From: Palaemon carinicauda
Lineage: Eukaryota; Arthropoda; Malacostraca; Decapoda; Palaemonidae
NCBI RefSeq assembly: GCF_036898095.1
Contig: NC_090726.1
Coordinates: 32,811,128-32,875,127 of the forward strand
Direction of reading: 5' to 3'
Length of the DNA: 64,000 bases
This document shows, one piece after another, positions 21,831-31,261 of the stretch. The notes beneath the pieces are model-generated. The model was not told the origin of the DNA. It saw nothing but the letters and a program-made list of their open reading frames with translations, and ran no database searches. Made by a program: the position numbers and the translations under genes. The first letter of the stretch is position 1. Each line of letters opens with the position of its first letter.

Positions 21831-23790
21831 ATCCTGATTGATTGCTGCCAAGGATTTGCGGAGATATCCAGACATCTCCTTCACAGTTCATTGTAAAATG
21901 TCTCTCATTTGGAGGAGATGCTGGATAACCTACACCCATGAACCGACAAGGTTATACCTGAACTGTGATGTCTCTACATGTGTAGTTGGGGCTGTTATAT
22001 GAGGCCAGCGCCGTGACCATGGAGCTCCAGTCTCAGACTAACGCCAATAGCCAAGTGGGACGTGGATGGCATCCTTGTGTTTCAGTACCCCCTTGAGCCG
22101 AGGCAAGGGGCCTCAAGCCTTGGGGACTGGGTCTCAGGTTCCCCGCTTTGTCTTGCGTTGGCCTGGTGTTCATGAACGAGCGTGGGCTGGTACCCATTGT
22201 CATCACTCTACTAACACCTAGTTGCATGTTAAAAGCCTAATAGCATTCTAATGGCTGCGCAAACAGGTGATATGGCCGATTGCAAGGATGTAAGGTGGCA
22301 CTTCCCTATACATGTGCAATCGTGAACAGCTGAGGTGAAAGAAAAGTAGCACATAATCTAGCAGTCTCTTTCTTTGTCATAGGTGAAGGACTGGGCAACA
22401 CTGTCTCTCCCACAGAGACGGAAATGGTGGGAGTGCCTTATATGTAACGCCAATGGATCGGTCTTGAAGGACTAATCGTTCTCTAAGTGAAAAGGAAGGG
22501 TGGCAACCCCAGTTTCTTTCAGCTGGCAGTGTGTAAAATGTCAGCTAACTACGTGCCTACACCGAGTGGACTAAAGAGGCACAAACAGATACTTGTACAG
22601 GAGTAGATCCCTCCGTTCAGTAAGCATCATGATCTAAGCTGAATGGGTGTGGAAGTTACACCCTGACATGCTTCTTTATCAGCCATCCCTTGTCAGTGTG
22701 GGAAAGGAATAGGAGAGTAGGTATTGCATGCACGTAATTGCAATCACACGTTCGGGATGTTAGGAAATATATCCCCTTAGGGGGAGCGTGTTAAAGGAGG
22801 GGCATACAGATTTATGGGATTCCATTAAACTCTGTCACTGTGCGTTAGTGTTAAGCATTCTAGTGTGGGAGCGAGCTGGTGTTGTGCTTTCCATGGACTT
22901 GCTAATGTTGAGCGTACTCGTGTGAGAACACAATGTTGTTGTGCACAACCTACGCGCACGTGTCAGGAGTGCGCTGAGTACAGACAAGGTCTGCTGAGGC
23001 AGGGTTTTCCGATCTAGTTGGAGAAGGTTATGCATGCAAAGCAACGTGTCTATCGGTAAAAGATGATTCAGAGTCCAACCCACAGAGTGCTCGGGGATAT
23101 ATTACAAAAATTGTGAGTGCGCGCATTAGCATGGGAAGGCGCGAGCCACTCTAAAGATCTGCATGAGCAAGCAAGCTCATCACATAAAGAGAATATGGTC
23201 CCTCTTTTGGGAAGAACCTATTCTTCCTGATACTTTCGTAAGGGGTTGGACAATCAGGGAAGTCTTACTCAAGGACGGAATATTAGCCAGCCATTACAGT
23301 TCAGATCCAACATCAAAGTCATCAGACACTGAAGTTTTATTCCCATTCAAGGGATAAAGTGCTAAGGTTAGCATCTTCCTGAAGGGAGATTCCTGTAACC
23401 CCAGGGAATTCCAAAGGTGTAGCACAGAGTCGTCAACTGGGACAAGATCTTAAACTTTTGAGACTCCTCCCGAGGGAGAGGCTAACCTGTTTCGCTAAGG
23501 GAAACAGGCAAATCCTCCAGCTTTAAGCCTTATCTCTAAGAGATAAAGAAAAAAAATACTATAAGCCAATTTTGAAGAGAAGTTGATAGCACGTCTTTGT
23601 TATTCGTAAGCTGGAATCAAAGTGGCTGTTCAGTGTAACAGCAAGGGGGCATGGCTTCCCCCAACCACCTATCAGTACTACTGACACCTTGTCATAAGTT
23701 TTAACTGCTGAGTTCCAGATACGCTTGAATTAGTTTTCTAATTAAAGGACGAGGGTTTGCATTTGTATAGAACAAAAATGTAATACAGTA
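21831..23790. other. Remainder of a decayed DIRS element, end near 23780
   Basis: No clear RT or gag motif is legible. The far end carries aattaaaggacgagggtttgc at about 23741-23761, similar to the end near 19450, so the recombinase at 21160 and this end probably delimit one fossil. An EARS2 exon was not found here and is not expected, because exons three and four join in phase. Confidence 0.4.
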
Positions 23791-23840
23791 CAAATAAGCT
23801 TCATTCAAAAATCACAAATTCATAAAGTACGATAATATGG

Positions 23841-26068
23841 AATTTTCATACAAAAATTAATATTAGTAATACTTATCTGGATAATTTAGTTAGCCCAAAA
23901 TACCAATAACCAGCCCAAACTTTTACCACATTAGCAATCCTGATACCTCCTATTCCGTACCACCATTGGTAACACAGACAGTTGGAACGAGAGTTCGCTC
24001 AACTCATTCTGCATGTGTGTAATACCAGAAGTGGGGAAAAATGGGGGGGACTACCTAAATTATCCAGGTAAGTATTAATATTTATTTCAGTATGAAAAAT
24101 CCATATTAATAAACTTTACCTTAGGATAATTCATCTAGCCCAATTATCCACATCAACTAGGAGGTAACTGGTAGAATTCTCCTTATTCCCCTTTTGAACA
24201 GAATAGGAGGATAAGAATAAAGCATAAAGCGAGAAATCCCCAAATTTAAATCTGAACAAATCTTACCACACAGTGATAGAGAAGGTCAAGCAAGAACTGA
24301 AGGTTAGTCCAGAGTGAGGGCAGCAGAAAGAAATCAAAATGGAAAGGACAAGCTCCAGTCCAAGCATCCTCTTTGAGGAGGAAAATTAAAAGTGCATGTG
24401 ATTAGAGCATCGACCCAACATCAAAAAGTAAAGGTACAGGGTACAAGGTACAATCCCTTCTGTAAGATGACAGGAAACAACCGATGGGAAAGCAAACAGA
24501 TCTTCCCTGGCTAGCAAAGAAACCCATCTATCACCTAACTCTCTTTCCCCTAAGCCAGAACGACACAAAAAACCTGACAACAAAAATCAGAGCGGACACC
24601 ATTCTGGCAAGAAGACAAAGGACAAAGAAAAGACTCAAATCAAATCTATTTTCTTAGTTAAGAAAATACAGGAAGAGAAGAACATGCTTAAAAGATCTTT
24701 AATGAATCAAAGGCTATTGACGCTACTTAATTCTCGAGCCTGATGCCTGATGGTAACAGGAGCAAAGTCTCAATCCTGAGGAGAAAGAGCTAAAAATCCC
24801 GACCCAGTCGACCAAGAAGAGGGGGGGGGTGCTCGAAGGCAAGACGACTGGCCTCAAACAGTTGCCAAGAGAGGCCGACGCTGTGAACCCGATCGTTGAT
24901 CAAGAATACAGCACTTCCGAAAATCGCCGAATTCTCGAGAACTGATATTGAGAAAGGAGGGATAAAATAGGCATAGGAGGCATCTCACTCATCATGAGAA
25001 AAAACCTAATACAGTAGTTCCACCGCATCAGTGACAGGCGATATAAGTGGGGAAAGTTATGTCAACATACCAATACCAAAGCAACCACCTGTCACCTGAG
25101 TTAACAGGAAGCTGTCGTCAAAAAAAAAAAAATAAATACTCCCGATGTGGGATTAATCTGCTGCCACATTAATGCTGGGAGAACCCGTTACCACGTGCTG
25201 GGAGAACCCGTTACCACTGTGCTAGGGAGCAGTAGTGTTCTAATGTTTCTTTACTCTGGGAATGCAAGTGCTTCACACAAACATGCCTGAATTCTTGTTG
25301 TTCTCTCTAAAAAACAGCTGACTGCACAATCGGAATCGTGTGTTATAACAGTGATAAATTACAAATCTAAAGCAAAATTCATTTTCCCCTTAACAACTGA
25401 ATTCTGAATCAGCGGTTCAAATCGTCCTAAAAGGTTTGGGAATCCTTACAGGCAAACCTAGGACTGAGTTTTAGTGTAACCTTATGAGAAAGAGAGAGAT
25501 TAGAAGTAAAATGCCAAATCTCCCAAAACTTTCCTTTCGTGCCTTGCCACAGAGACTCATGCTCTAAAGAGAATTTGTTTCCATAAACGCCCTCTTGAAA
25601 CGTGAACGCCAGATAGTTTACGCATACAGTAAATGTATATAACTATCTATCGCAGGCACAAAAGCCCTTCCTGCTGCAATAACTTATGACTATTGAATTA
25701 CGCAGTCATTTAATTTTGGGCCAAGAGCATCAATTCGCTGTGGGAAGAAAGATTAAAAATCTTACATCTGTATTGGTAATTGATATAAAAGACACCCACA
25801 AACACACAAATGCTTGAAGGAGCTATAGGCACAAAAAAAAAGAAAAAAAAAATGGTAATCGAAATTCAAAAGAGTGGACGGTTGTTATTTGACTGCCAGC
25901 TCAAAAGCAACTGGAGAAAGAGCTGTAAAAACTTTTATTACAGCTATCAGTGTTACCAGCAGCGGTATGGAATAGGAGTTAGCAAGGTTGCCAATGTGGT
26001 AAAAATTTGGGTGGCTTATTGGGATTCAGGGGTAGCTAAATTATCCTAAGGTAATTTCTATTAATATG
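23841..26068 (-). mobile_element. Fossil DIRS-like element with ITRs and ICR, no coding left
   Basis: The left end (ttttcatacaaaaattaata...cttatctggataatttag) and the right end (about 25930-26068) are inverted copies over more than 100 bp. They share ttttaccacat, ggcaa/agcaa, cctattcc and tggtaacac in order when the right end is reverse complemented. At 24057-24145 an ICR reads aaattatccaggtaagtatt...tatgaaaaatccatattaat...ttaccttaggataattcat, which is the left end inverted and joined to the right end inverted. The 1.8 kb interior has no gene I recognise. The ICR lies next to the left end as in E1-E5, so the coding sense was minus. Confidence 0.72.
24057..24145. repeat. ICR of the fossil DIRS-like element
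   Basis: The first part is the reverse complement of the left terminus at 23841-23890. The second part is the reverse complement of the right terminus at 26025-26068. The junction is within tatgaaaaatccatatt. Confidence 0.7.
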
Positions 26069-27035
26069 TATTTTTCCTAGTTATACAAACCTCAGTCCTG
26101 TATGTAGGGATATGTTTTCAGCACGAGCTAGAACTGCCATTAAAATTGTAAACGAGATAGTTAACAATAGGTGAGAGCCAGGGCGATGAGTCCTGCCCCC
26201 ATATTCTGTATGTCAAAGTCTCTTCACTTATGACCTTTCGACTCAAGACTGCGAGGTGGTTGAGGAAGGAAGTTTAATATGACTCAGGTTAAAATTTTAA
26301 ATTTTATGATTTGTTCCAGTGGATACAAACCATTGTCCTTTATGTAGGGAGACTCACTGCTTGATGAGTTAGCAGTCACCCTAGAACCAAATTAGTAGGT
26401 TATTTTTCTTCCCTGGATATGTTAGTCTACCTTGTCCTGTACAGGAGTGAAGATAACTCCAGAAACCTCCCATCTGTCTATCATTATGACAAATAGGCTG
26501 ATAGGGCTTGGCCTATCCAAAAAGACTGGTACACGGTCAAAGGAGGGATCCTTTTCTCTTGAGGTGAATTGCAATCCAGAATAATATAACTGGCATATGA
26601 TGAGCAAAAGGTTGGTATATATTTCATCATCCTCCCTCTCATCCAGGGATGATAAAGGAGAACTTCAGCAGGCTCTAAAGAATGGAGCTCAGGAGTGTAA
26701 TTTATCAGCATCAAGTCATATCCAGCGAGTAATTCTTCAACCCTGAGATAGGGGCAGCAGAAATGGCAATAACAATCAACAGCCAGAATTCACTTCCTGA
26801 AAAGAAGGAAAATGAAAAGTTTGCTTGAGGGCACATCAGTACGTCCGTACTCAAGGCGGCCGAAAACATAAGTGAAGAGACCTTGACAGGTAAGAGAGTG
26901 AGGCTCCTCGCCCTCACTCCCACCTGTCATTAACTACCTTGTTAACAATTCTAAAGGTTACTGTATTTAAGCTCGTGCTGAAAACATCCCTACATAAAGG
27001 ACGCTAGTTTGTATCCATGTATGAACAAACAAAAT
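26069..27035 (-). mobile_element. Short fossil DIRS derivative adjoining EARS2 exon three
   Basis: The left terminus tatttttcctagttatacaa...cctcagtcctgtatgtaggg...gttttcagcacgagct is matched inverted at 26965-27035 (agctcgtgctgaaaacatcc...taaaggac...gtttgtatccatgta). An ICR-like segment at about 26278-26350 joins gactcaggtt (left end inverted) to ggatacaaaccattgtcctt (right end inverted). At roughly 960 bp it is an internal-deletion derivative. Related termini occur at 40789 and 54388. Its interior resembles 54830-55040. It starts exactly where the preceding fossil ends and finishes next to the exon-three donor. Confidence 0.65.
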
Positions 27036-27049
27036 GCTCTCACACTTAC

Positions 27050-27264
27050 TTATATATGAGTAAATGTTTTGGAGTTGATACTTGCCACTCAACACCTCTC
27101 AGGACATGTGTTATCTCCATCAAATGATCATCAACAACATTAGCAAAGTGATAGGTAGGATAGCCATCTGTCTTGACTAGTACTGGGTCCCCCTCAAGTT
27201 CGGCAATGTTGTTCAGAATTGGTCCATAAACTAAATCTTCAAAGGGCTCTGTGATGTCCTCCAA
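27050..27264 (-). CDS. EARS2: EARS2 third visible exon (tRNA acceptor/active-site region)
   Basis: The exon follows the acceptor catttgtag| and starts [14 protein letters not shown], in phase with the Lys that ends the preceding exon. It contains [14 protein letters not shown] and HVLRGVEW, the conserved block of GluRS that contacts glutamate and the tRNA acceptor end. It ends TATAA|GTAAGTG, leaving two bases of a Lys codon completed by the next exon. The TTG at its 5' end is a normal Leu codon, not a start. A decayed DIRS terminus (ending near 27035) lies within about 15-25 bases of the donor, so the 5' end of the following intron is almost entirely transposon. The exon itself is intact. Confidence 0.92.
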
Positions 27265-27477
27265 CTACAAATGAAAAATTATGAATGTCAGAAACTTGTT
27301 CTGACCTGGAAATAATTACCACATCACAATAAACTAGGTCCTCAGAAGAAAATATTTACCTGAAGGGATTTATGTTGTTACTGCATCAAAATTGCTGTGT
27401 ACTGGTCTTTATTGCTTCAATAATGGTTTGTTTAATAACATACTTATTACTTTATTATCAAATTTTTTTAGTTTAAT
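27265..27477. other. EARS2 intron between exon three and E2
   Basis: Contains the exon-three polypyrimidine/acceptor side (atttttcatttgtag on the minus strand). AT-rich, nothing else recognised. Confidence 0.6.
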
Positions 27478-27513
27478 ATGATATTTTAATTATAAAATAA
27501 ATTTTTGAATATA

Positions 27514-27674
27514 CTTACCCGGTGAATATATAATAGCTGCAACTCTGCAGCTCGACAGAAAACACACTCAAAAAACTCGCGAGCGATCGCTATGAAGGTT
27601 GCGGGTGTGCCCACCAGCGCCAACTGTCGGCCAGATACCACTCTTGCATGTAAACAAACCCTTCAATTCTTCTC
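27514..27674. repeat. E2 left inverted terminal repeat
   Basis: From cttacccggtgaatatataa to cttcaattcttctc, about 161 bp, with gcgagcgatcgct. It is inverted at 33838-33998. The near-identity of the two repeats indicates a recent replication cycle, since each cycle is expected to regenerate both ends. Confidence 0.95.
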
Positions 27675-27719
27675 GTCCCGCTGCGTCTCTATTGGGGAGG
27701 AAGGGAGGGTCATTTAATT

Positions 27720-27815
27720 TATATATTCACCGGGTAAGTATATTCAAAAATTTATTTTATAATTAAAATATCATTTTTAAATATTTAACTTAGCCGGTGA
27801 ATATATAATAGCTGA
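27720..27815. repeat. E2 internal complementary region
   Basis: tatattcaccgggtaagtat...aaatatcatttttaaatatt...cttagccggtgaatatat: left end inverted joined to right end inverted. On the minus strand the joint is aaatatttaaaaatgatatt, which fixes the two outermost bases of the element and an AT between them. Confidence 0.93.
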
Positions 27816-28214
27816 TTCACACCCAAGGCGGTGGGTAGAGACCAGAGTTTAATTAAGTTTACAGCGTATAAGCTAAGAGTTTTTTCATTTTGACAGTTAT
27901 CAATATAACAAAACCAAAATATATAGGTACCTGGTAAGGAAGTTGACTTAGACGATTACTCTGCCTTGTAAGTCTGTCTTCCTCACGGAGCCCAGCGATC
28001 CTCTTAGGATGCTGAAAGACTCCCAGGAGCTGAAATATCAAGGGCTACAACCCATACAACAGGACCTCATCAAACCCCTAATCTGGGCGCTCTCAAGAAA
28101 TGACTTTGACCACCCGCCAAATCAACCAGGATGCGAAAGGCTTCTTAACCTTCCGAACAACCCATAAAACAATATTAAAAACATTTCAAGAGACAGATTA
28201 AAAGGATATTGGAA

Positions 28215-29408
28215 TTAGGGAAGTGTAGTGGTAGAACCCTCACCCACTACTGCACTCGCTGCTACGAATGGACCCAGTGTGTAGCAGTCCTCGTAAAGAG
28301 TCTGGACATCTTTCAAGTAAAATGACGCGAACACTGACTTGCTTCTCCAAAAGGTCGCGTCCATGATACTTTGCAGAGATCTATTTTGCTTGAAGGCCAC
28401 GGAAGTTGCTATAGCTCTAATCTCGTGCGTCTTAACCTTAAGCAAAGATCGGTCTTCCTCACTCAAGTGGGAATGGGCTTCTCGTATTAAAAATCTGATA
28501 AAATATGACAAAGCATTCTTTGACATAGGTAAGGATGGTTTCTTAACCGAACACCATAACGCTTCAGATTTACCTCGTAAAGGCTTAGTACGAGCTAAAT
28601 AGAACTTAAGAGCTCTAACGGGACATAATACTCTCTCTAGTTCGTTGCCTACGATCTCTGATAAGCTAGGAATATCAAAAGATTTAGGCCAAGGACGAGA
28701 AGGCAGTTCATTCTTGGCCAGGAAACCAAGTTGAAGAGAACAAGTGGCTTTTTCTGTCGAAAAACCGATGTTCTTGCTGAAGGCATGAAGCTCACTGACT
28801 CTTTTAGCCGAGGCCAAGCACACCAGGAAAAGAGTCTTAAGAGTGAGATCCTTCAGGGAGGCTGAATGTAAAGGCTCAAACCTGTCTGACATGAGGAACC
28901 TTAGGACCACGTCTAAGTTCCATCCAGGAGTAGCCAAACGACGTTCCTTAGAGGTCTCAAAAGACTTAAGGAGATCTTGTAGATCTTTATTGTTGGAAAG
29001 ATCTAAGCCTCTATGCCGGAAGACCGAAGCCAACATGCTCCTGTAGCCCTTGATCGTGGGAGCTGAAAGGGAGCGAACCCTTCTCAGGTATAAGAGAAAA
29101 TCAGCGATTTGGGCTACAGAGGTACTGGACGAGGATACAGATACTGACTTGCACCAGTCTCGGAAGATTTCCCACTTCGATTGGTAAACTCTAATGGTAG
29201 AAGCTCTCCTCGCTCTTGCAATCGCACTGGCTGCCTCCTTCGAAAAGCCTCTAGCTCTAGAGAGTCTTTCAATAGTCTGAAGGCAGTCAGACGAAGAGCG
29301 TGGAGGCCTTGGTGTACCTTCTTTACGTGGGGCTGACGTAACAGGTCTACTCTTAGAGGAAGACTTCTTGGAAAGTCTACCAGCCATCGAAGTACCTCGG
29401 TGAACCAT
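28215..29408 (-). CDS. E2 DIRS tyrosine recombinase (integrase)
   Basis: This enzyme inserts circular DIRS DNA by conservative recombination. From ATG 29408 (MVHRGTSMAGRL) the protein is 397 residues, a normal size for DIRS recombinases. An N-terminal SAM-like core-binding part (about 60-150, TIRVYQSKWEIFRDW, QIADFLLYLRR) is followed by the catalytic domain with Arg203 (AKRVSELHAF), His328 and Arg331 (THEIRAIA), Trp354 (ATFWRSKS) and nucleophile Tyr364 (FASFYLKD): the complete R-HxxR-W-Y set. The frame is open upstream as far as 30863, but that reading begins at TTG and lies opposite the RT/RNase H frame, so the start could also be reached by frameshift or from another ATG. It overlaps the RT frame by 295 bases. 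Confidence 0.92.
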   Translation of the reverse strand: MVHRGTSMAGRLSKKSSSKSRPVTSAPRKEGTPRPPRSSSDCLQTIERLSRARGFSKEAASAIARARRASTIRVYQSKWEIFRDWCKSVSVSSSSTSVAQIADFLLYLRRVRSLSAPTIKGYRSMLASVFRHRGLDLSNNKDLQDLLKSFETSKERRLATPGWNLDVVLRFLMSDRFEPLHSASLKDLTLKTLFLVCLASAKRVSELHAFSKNIGFSTEKATCSLQLGFLAKNELPSRPWPKSFDIPSLSEIVGNELERVLCPVRALKFYLARTKPLRGKSEALWCSVKKPSLPMSKNALSYFIRFLIREAHSHLSEEDRSLLKVKTHEIRAIATSVAFKQNRSLQSIMDATFWRSKSVFASFYLKDVQTLYEDCYTLGPFVAASAVVGEGSTTTLP

Positions 29409-31261
29409 TCTCTCGCGGGCCAGAGGGGAGCAACTAACGTCAACCTTGTCCCTTCGTGAGAGGCGAATTTCTGCAGTACCTTGTTGACAATCTTGAACGG
29501 TGGGAATGCATATAGGTCTAGGTGAGACCAATCTAGGAGAAAGGCGTCTATATGTATTGCTGCTGGGTCTGGGACTGGAGAGCAATAGATTGGAAGCCTC
29601 TTGGTCATCGAGGTTGCAAAGAGGTCTATGGTGGGTTGACCCCAAGTCGCCCAAAGCCTCTTGCACACGTCCTTGTGGAGGGTCCATTCTGTAGGAATTA
29701 CCTGACCCCTCCGACTGAGGCAATCTGCTAAGACGTTCAAGTCGCCCTGGATAAACCTCGTTACCAGGGAGATGCCTCGATCTCTTGACCAAATGAGCAG
29801 GTCCCTTGCGATCTCGTACAGTGTCAGGGAGTGGGTGCCTCCTTGCTTGGAAATGTAAGCCAAGGCTGTGGTATTGTCCGAGTTGATCTCCACCACTTTG
29901 TTTCGAAGGAGACTCTCGAAGCTCATCAAGGCCAGGTGGACTGCCAAAAGCTCCTTGCCGTTGATGTGCATGCTCCTCTGACTTGAGGTCCACAGACCTG
30001 AGCATTCCCGACCGTCCAGTGTCGCACCCCAACCCAAATCCGATGCGTCTGAGAATAGAACGTGGTTTGGTTTCTGAACTGCTAGGGGAAGTCCCTCTCT
30101 TAGACTGATATTGTCTTTCCACCAATTCAGGCATGCCTTTACTGTTTCGGAAATCGGGATTGAGACCGCCTCTAGCGTCTTGTCCTTTTTCCAGTGAAAA
30201 GCTAGATGGAACTGGAGAGGTCGGAGGTGTAGCCTTCCTAGCGAGACAAACTGCTCCAGGGATAATAGAGTTCCTACTAGACTCATCCAATTCCTGACTG
30301 AGCAACGTTCTCTCTTCAACATCCTTTGGATTACGAGCAGGGTTTGATCTATTCGGGGGGCAGACGGAAAAGCCCGAAAAACTGGACTGCGAATCTCCAT
30401 CCCTAAATACAGAATAGTTTGGGATGGAATCAGCTGTGACTTTTCCATGTTGACCAAAAGTCCCAATTCCTTGGTCAGATCCAATGTCCAATTGAGATCC
30501 TTCAGACAGCGATGACTGGACGAGGCTCTGAGAAGCCAGTCGTCCAAGTAAAGGGAGGCTCGGATTCCCGATAAATGGAGGAATTTTGCCACATTCCTCA
30601 TAAGCCTCGTAAACACGAGAGGAGCAGGACTTAGGCCAAAGCACAGGGCCCGAAACTGGTACACCACATTGTCGAAAACAAACCTCAGATAAGGTTGGGA
30701 ATCTGAGTGAATGGGGATGTGGAAGTAAGCGTCTCTTAGGTCGAGAGAGACCATCCAGTCTCCCTTTCTGACCGCTGCTAAGACTGATTTCGTGGTCTCC
30801 ATGGTGAACTTTGTCTTCGTGACAAAAACGTTCAGAGCACTGACGTCTAGCACCGGTCTCCAACCTCCTGTCTTCTTCGGTACTAGGAAGAGACGGTTGT
30901 AAAACCCCGGTGATTGAAGGTCCGAGACTTTGACCACCGCTCCCTTCTCTAGCAAAAGAGACACTTCTAGTTTCAGGGCTTGTCTCTTTGCTTCCTCTCG
31001 GTAATTGGGAGAGAGATCGATGGGGGAAGTCGCTAGAGGAGGTTTGTGTACAAATGGAATTTTGTACCCCTCTCTGAGCAACCTCACAGACTGTTGGTCT
31101 GCGCCTCTCTTCTCCCAGGCTCGCCAGAAGTTCTTGAGTCTGGCACCTACTGCTGTCTGAAGCTGCGGGCAGTCAGACTCTGCCACGTGAGGACTTGGCT
31201 CCTTTCCTCTTTCCTCTCTTTCCTTCGGCACGAGTACTTCCCCTGCTGGGAGCTCTGCCAT
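29114..31261 (-). CDS. E2 reverse transcriptase / RNase H / methyltransferase-like protein
   Basis: The 715-residue frame starts at ATG 31261 (MAELPAGEVL). It copies the element RNA and removes the template. RT: FLVPKKTGGWRPVLD (125-139), motif A SLDLRDAYF (172-180, Asp174), FGLSPAP (208-214) and YLDD (238-241). RNase H: Asp404 in FSDASDLGWGA, Glu437 in GKELLA, Asp462 in NSDNTTA and Asp513 in ADCLSR. The C-terminal module has IDLFATSMTKR (545-554), DAFLLDWSHLDLYAFPPF (572-589) and LVAPLWPAREWF (609-620). This is the region annotated as N6-adenine methyltransferase-like in DIRS elements; I see only the PPF-type motif and do not claim activity. It overlaps gag by 89 bases and the recombinase at its end, both in other frames. 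No stop, no missing key residue. Confidence 0.94.
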   Translation of the reverse strand: MAELPAGEVLVPKEREERGKEPSPHVAESDCPQLQTAVGARLKNFWRAWEKRGADQQSVRLLREGYKIPFVHKPPLATSPIDLSPNYREEAKRQALKLEVSLLLEKGAVVKVSDLQSPGFYNRLFLVPKKTGGWRPVLDVSALNVFVTKTKFTMETTKSVLAAVRKGDWMVSLDLRDAYFHIPIHSDSQPYLRFVFDNVVYQFRALCFGLSPAPLVFTRLMRNVAKFLHLSGIRASLYLDDWLLRASSSHRCLKDLNWTLDLTKELGLLVNMEKSQLIPSQTILYLGMEIRSPVFRAFPSAPRIDQTLLVIQRMLKRERCSVRNWMSLVGTLLSLEQFVSLGRLHLRPLQFHLAFHWKKDKTLEAVSIPISETVKACLNWWKDNISLREGLPLAVQKPNHVLFSDASDLGWGATLDGRECSGLWTSSQRSMHINGKELLAVHLALMSFESLLRNKVVEINSDNTTALAYISKQGGTHSLTLYEIARDLLIWSRDRGISLVTRFIQGDLNVLADCLSRRGQVIPTEWTLHKDVCKRLWATWGQPTIDLFATSMTKRLPIYCSPVPDPAAIHIDAFLLDWSHLDLYAFPPFKIVNKVLQKFASHEGTRLTLVAPLWPAREWFTEVLRWLVDFPRSLPLRVDLLRQPHVKKVHQGLHALRLTAFRLLKDSLELEAFRRRQPVRLQERGELLPLEFTNRSGKSSETGASQYLYPRPVPL

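Noticed and set aside
29409..30863. An 882-residue recombinase beginning at 30863
   Set aside because: The first codon is TTG, and the extra 485 codons show no domain and lie opposite the RT/RNase H gene. I used ATG 29408 and reported the open frame as a finding.
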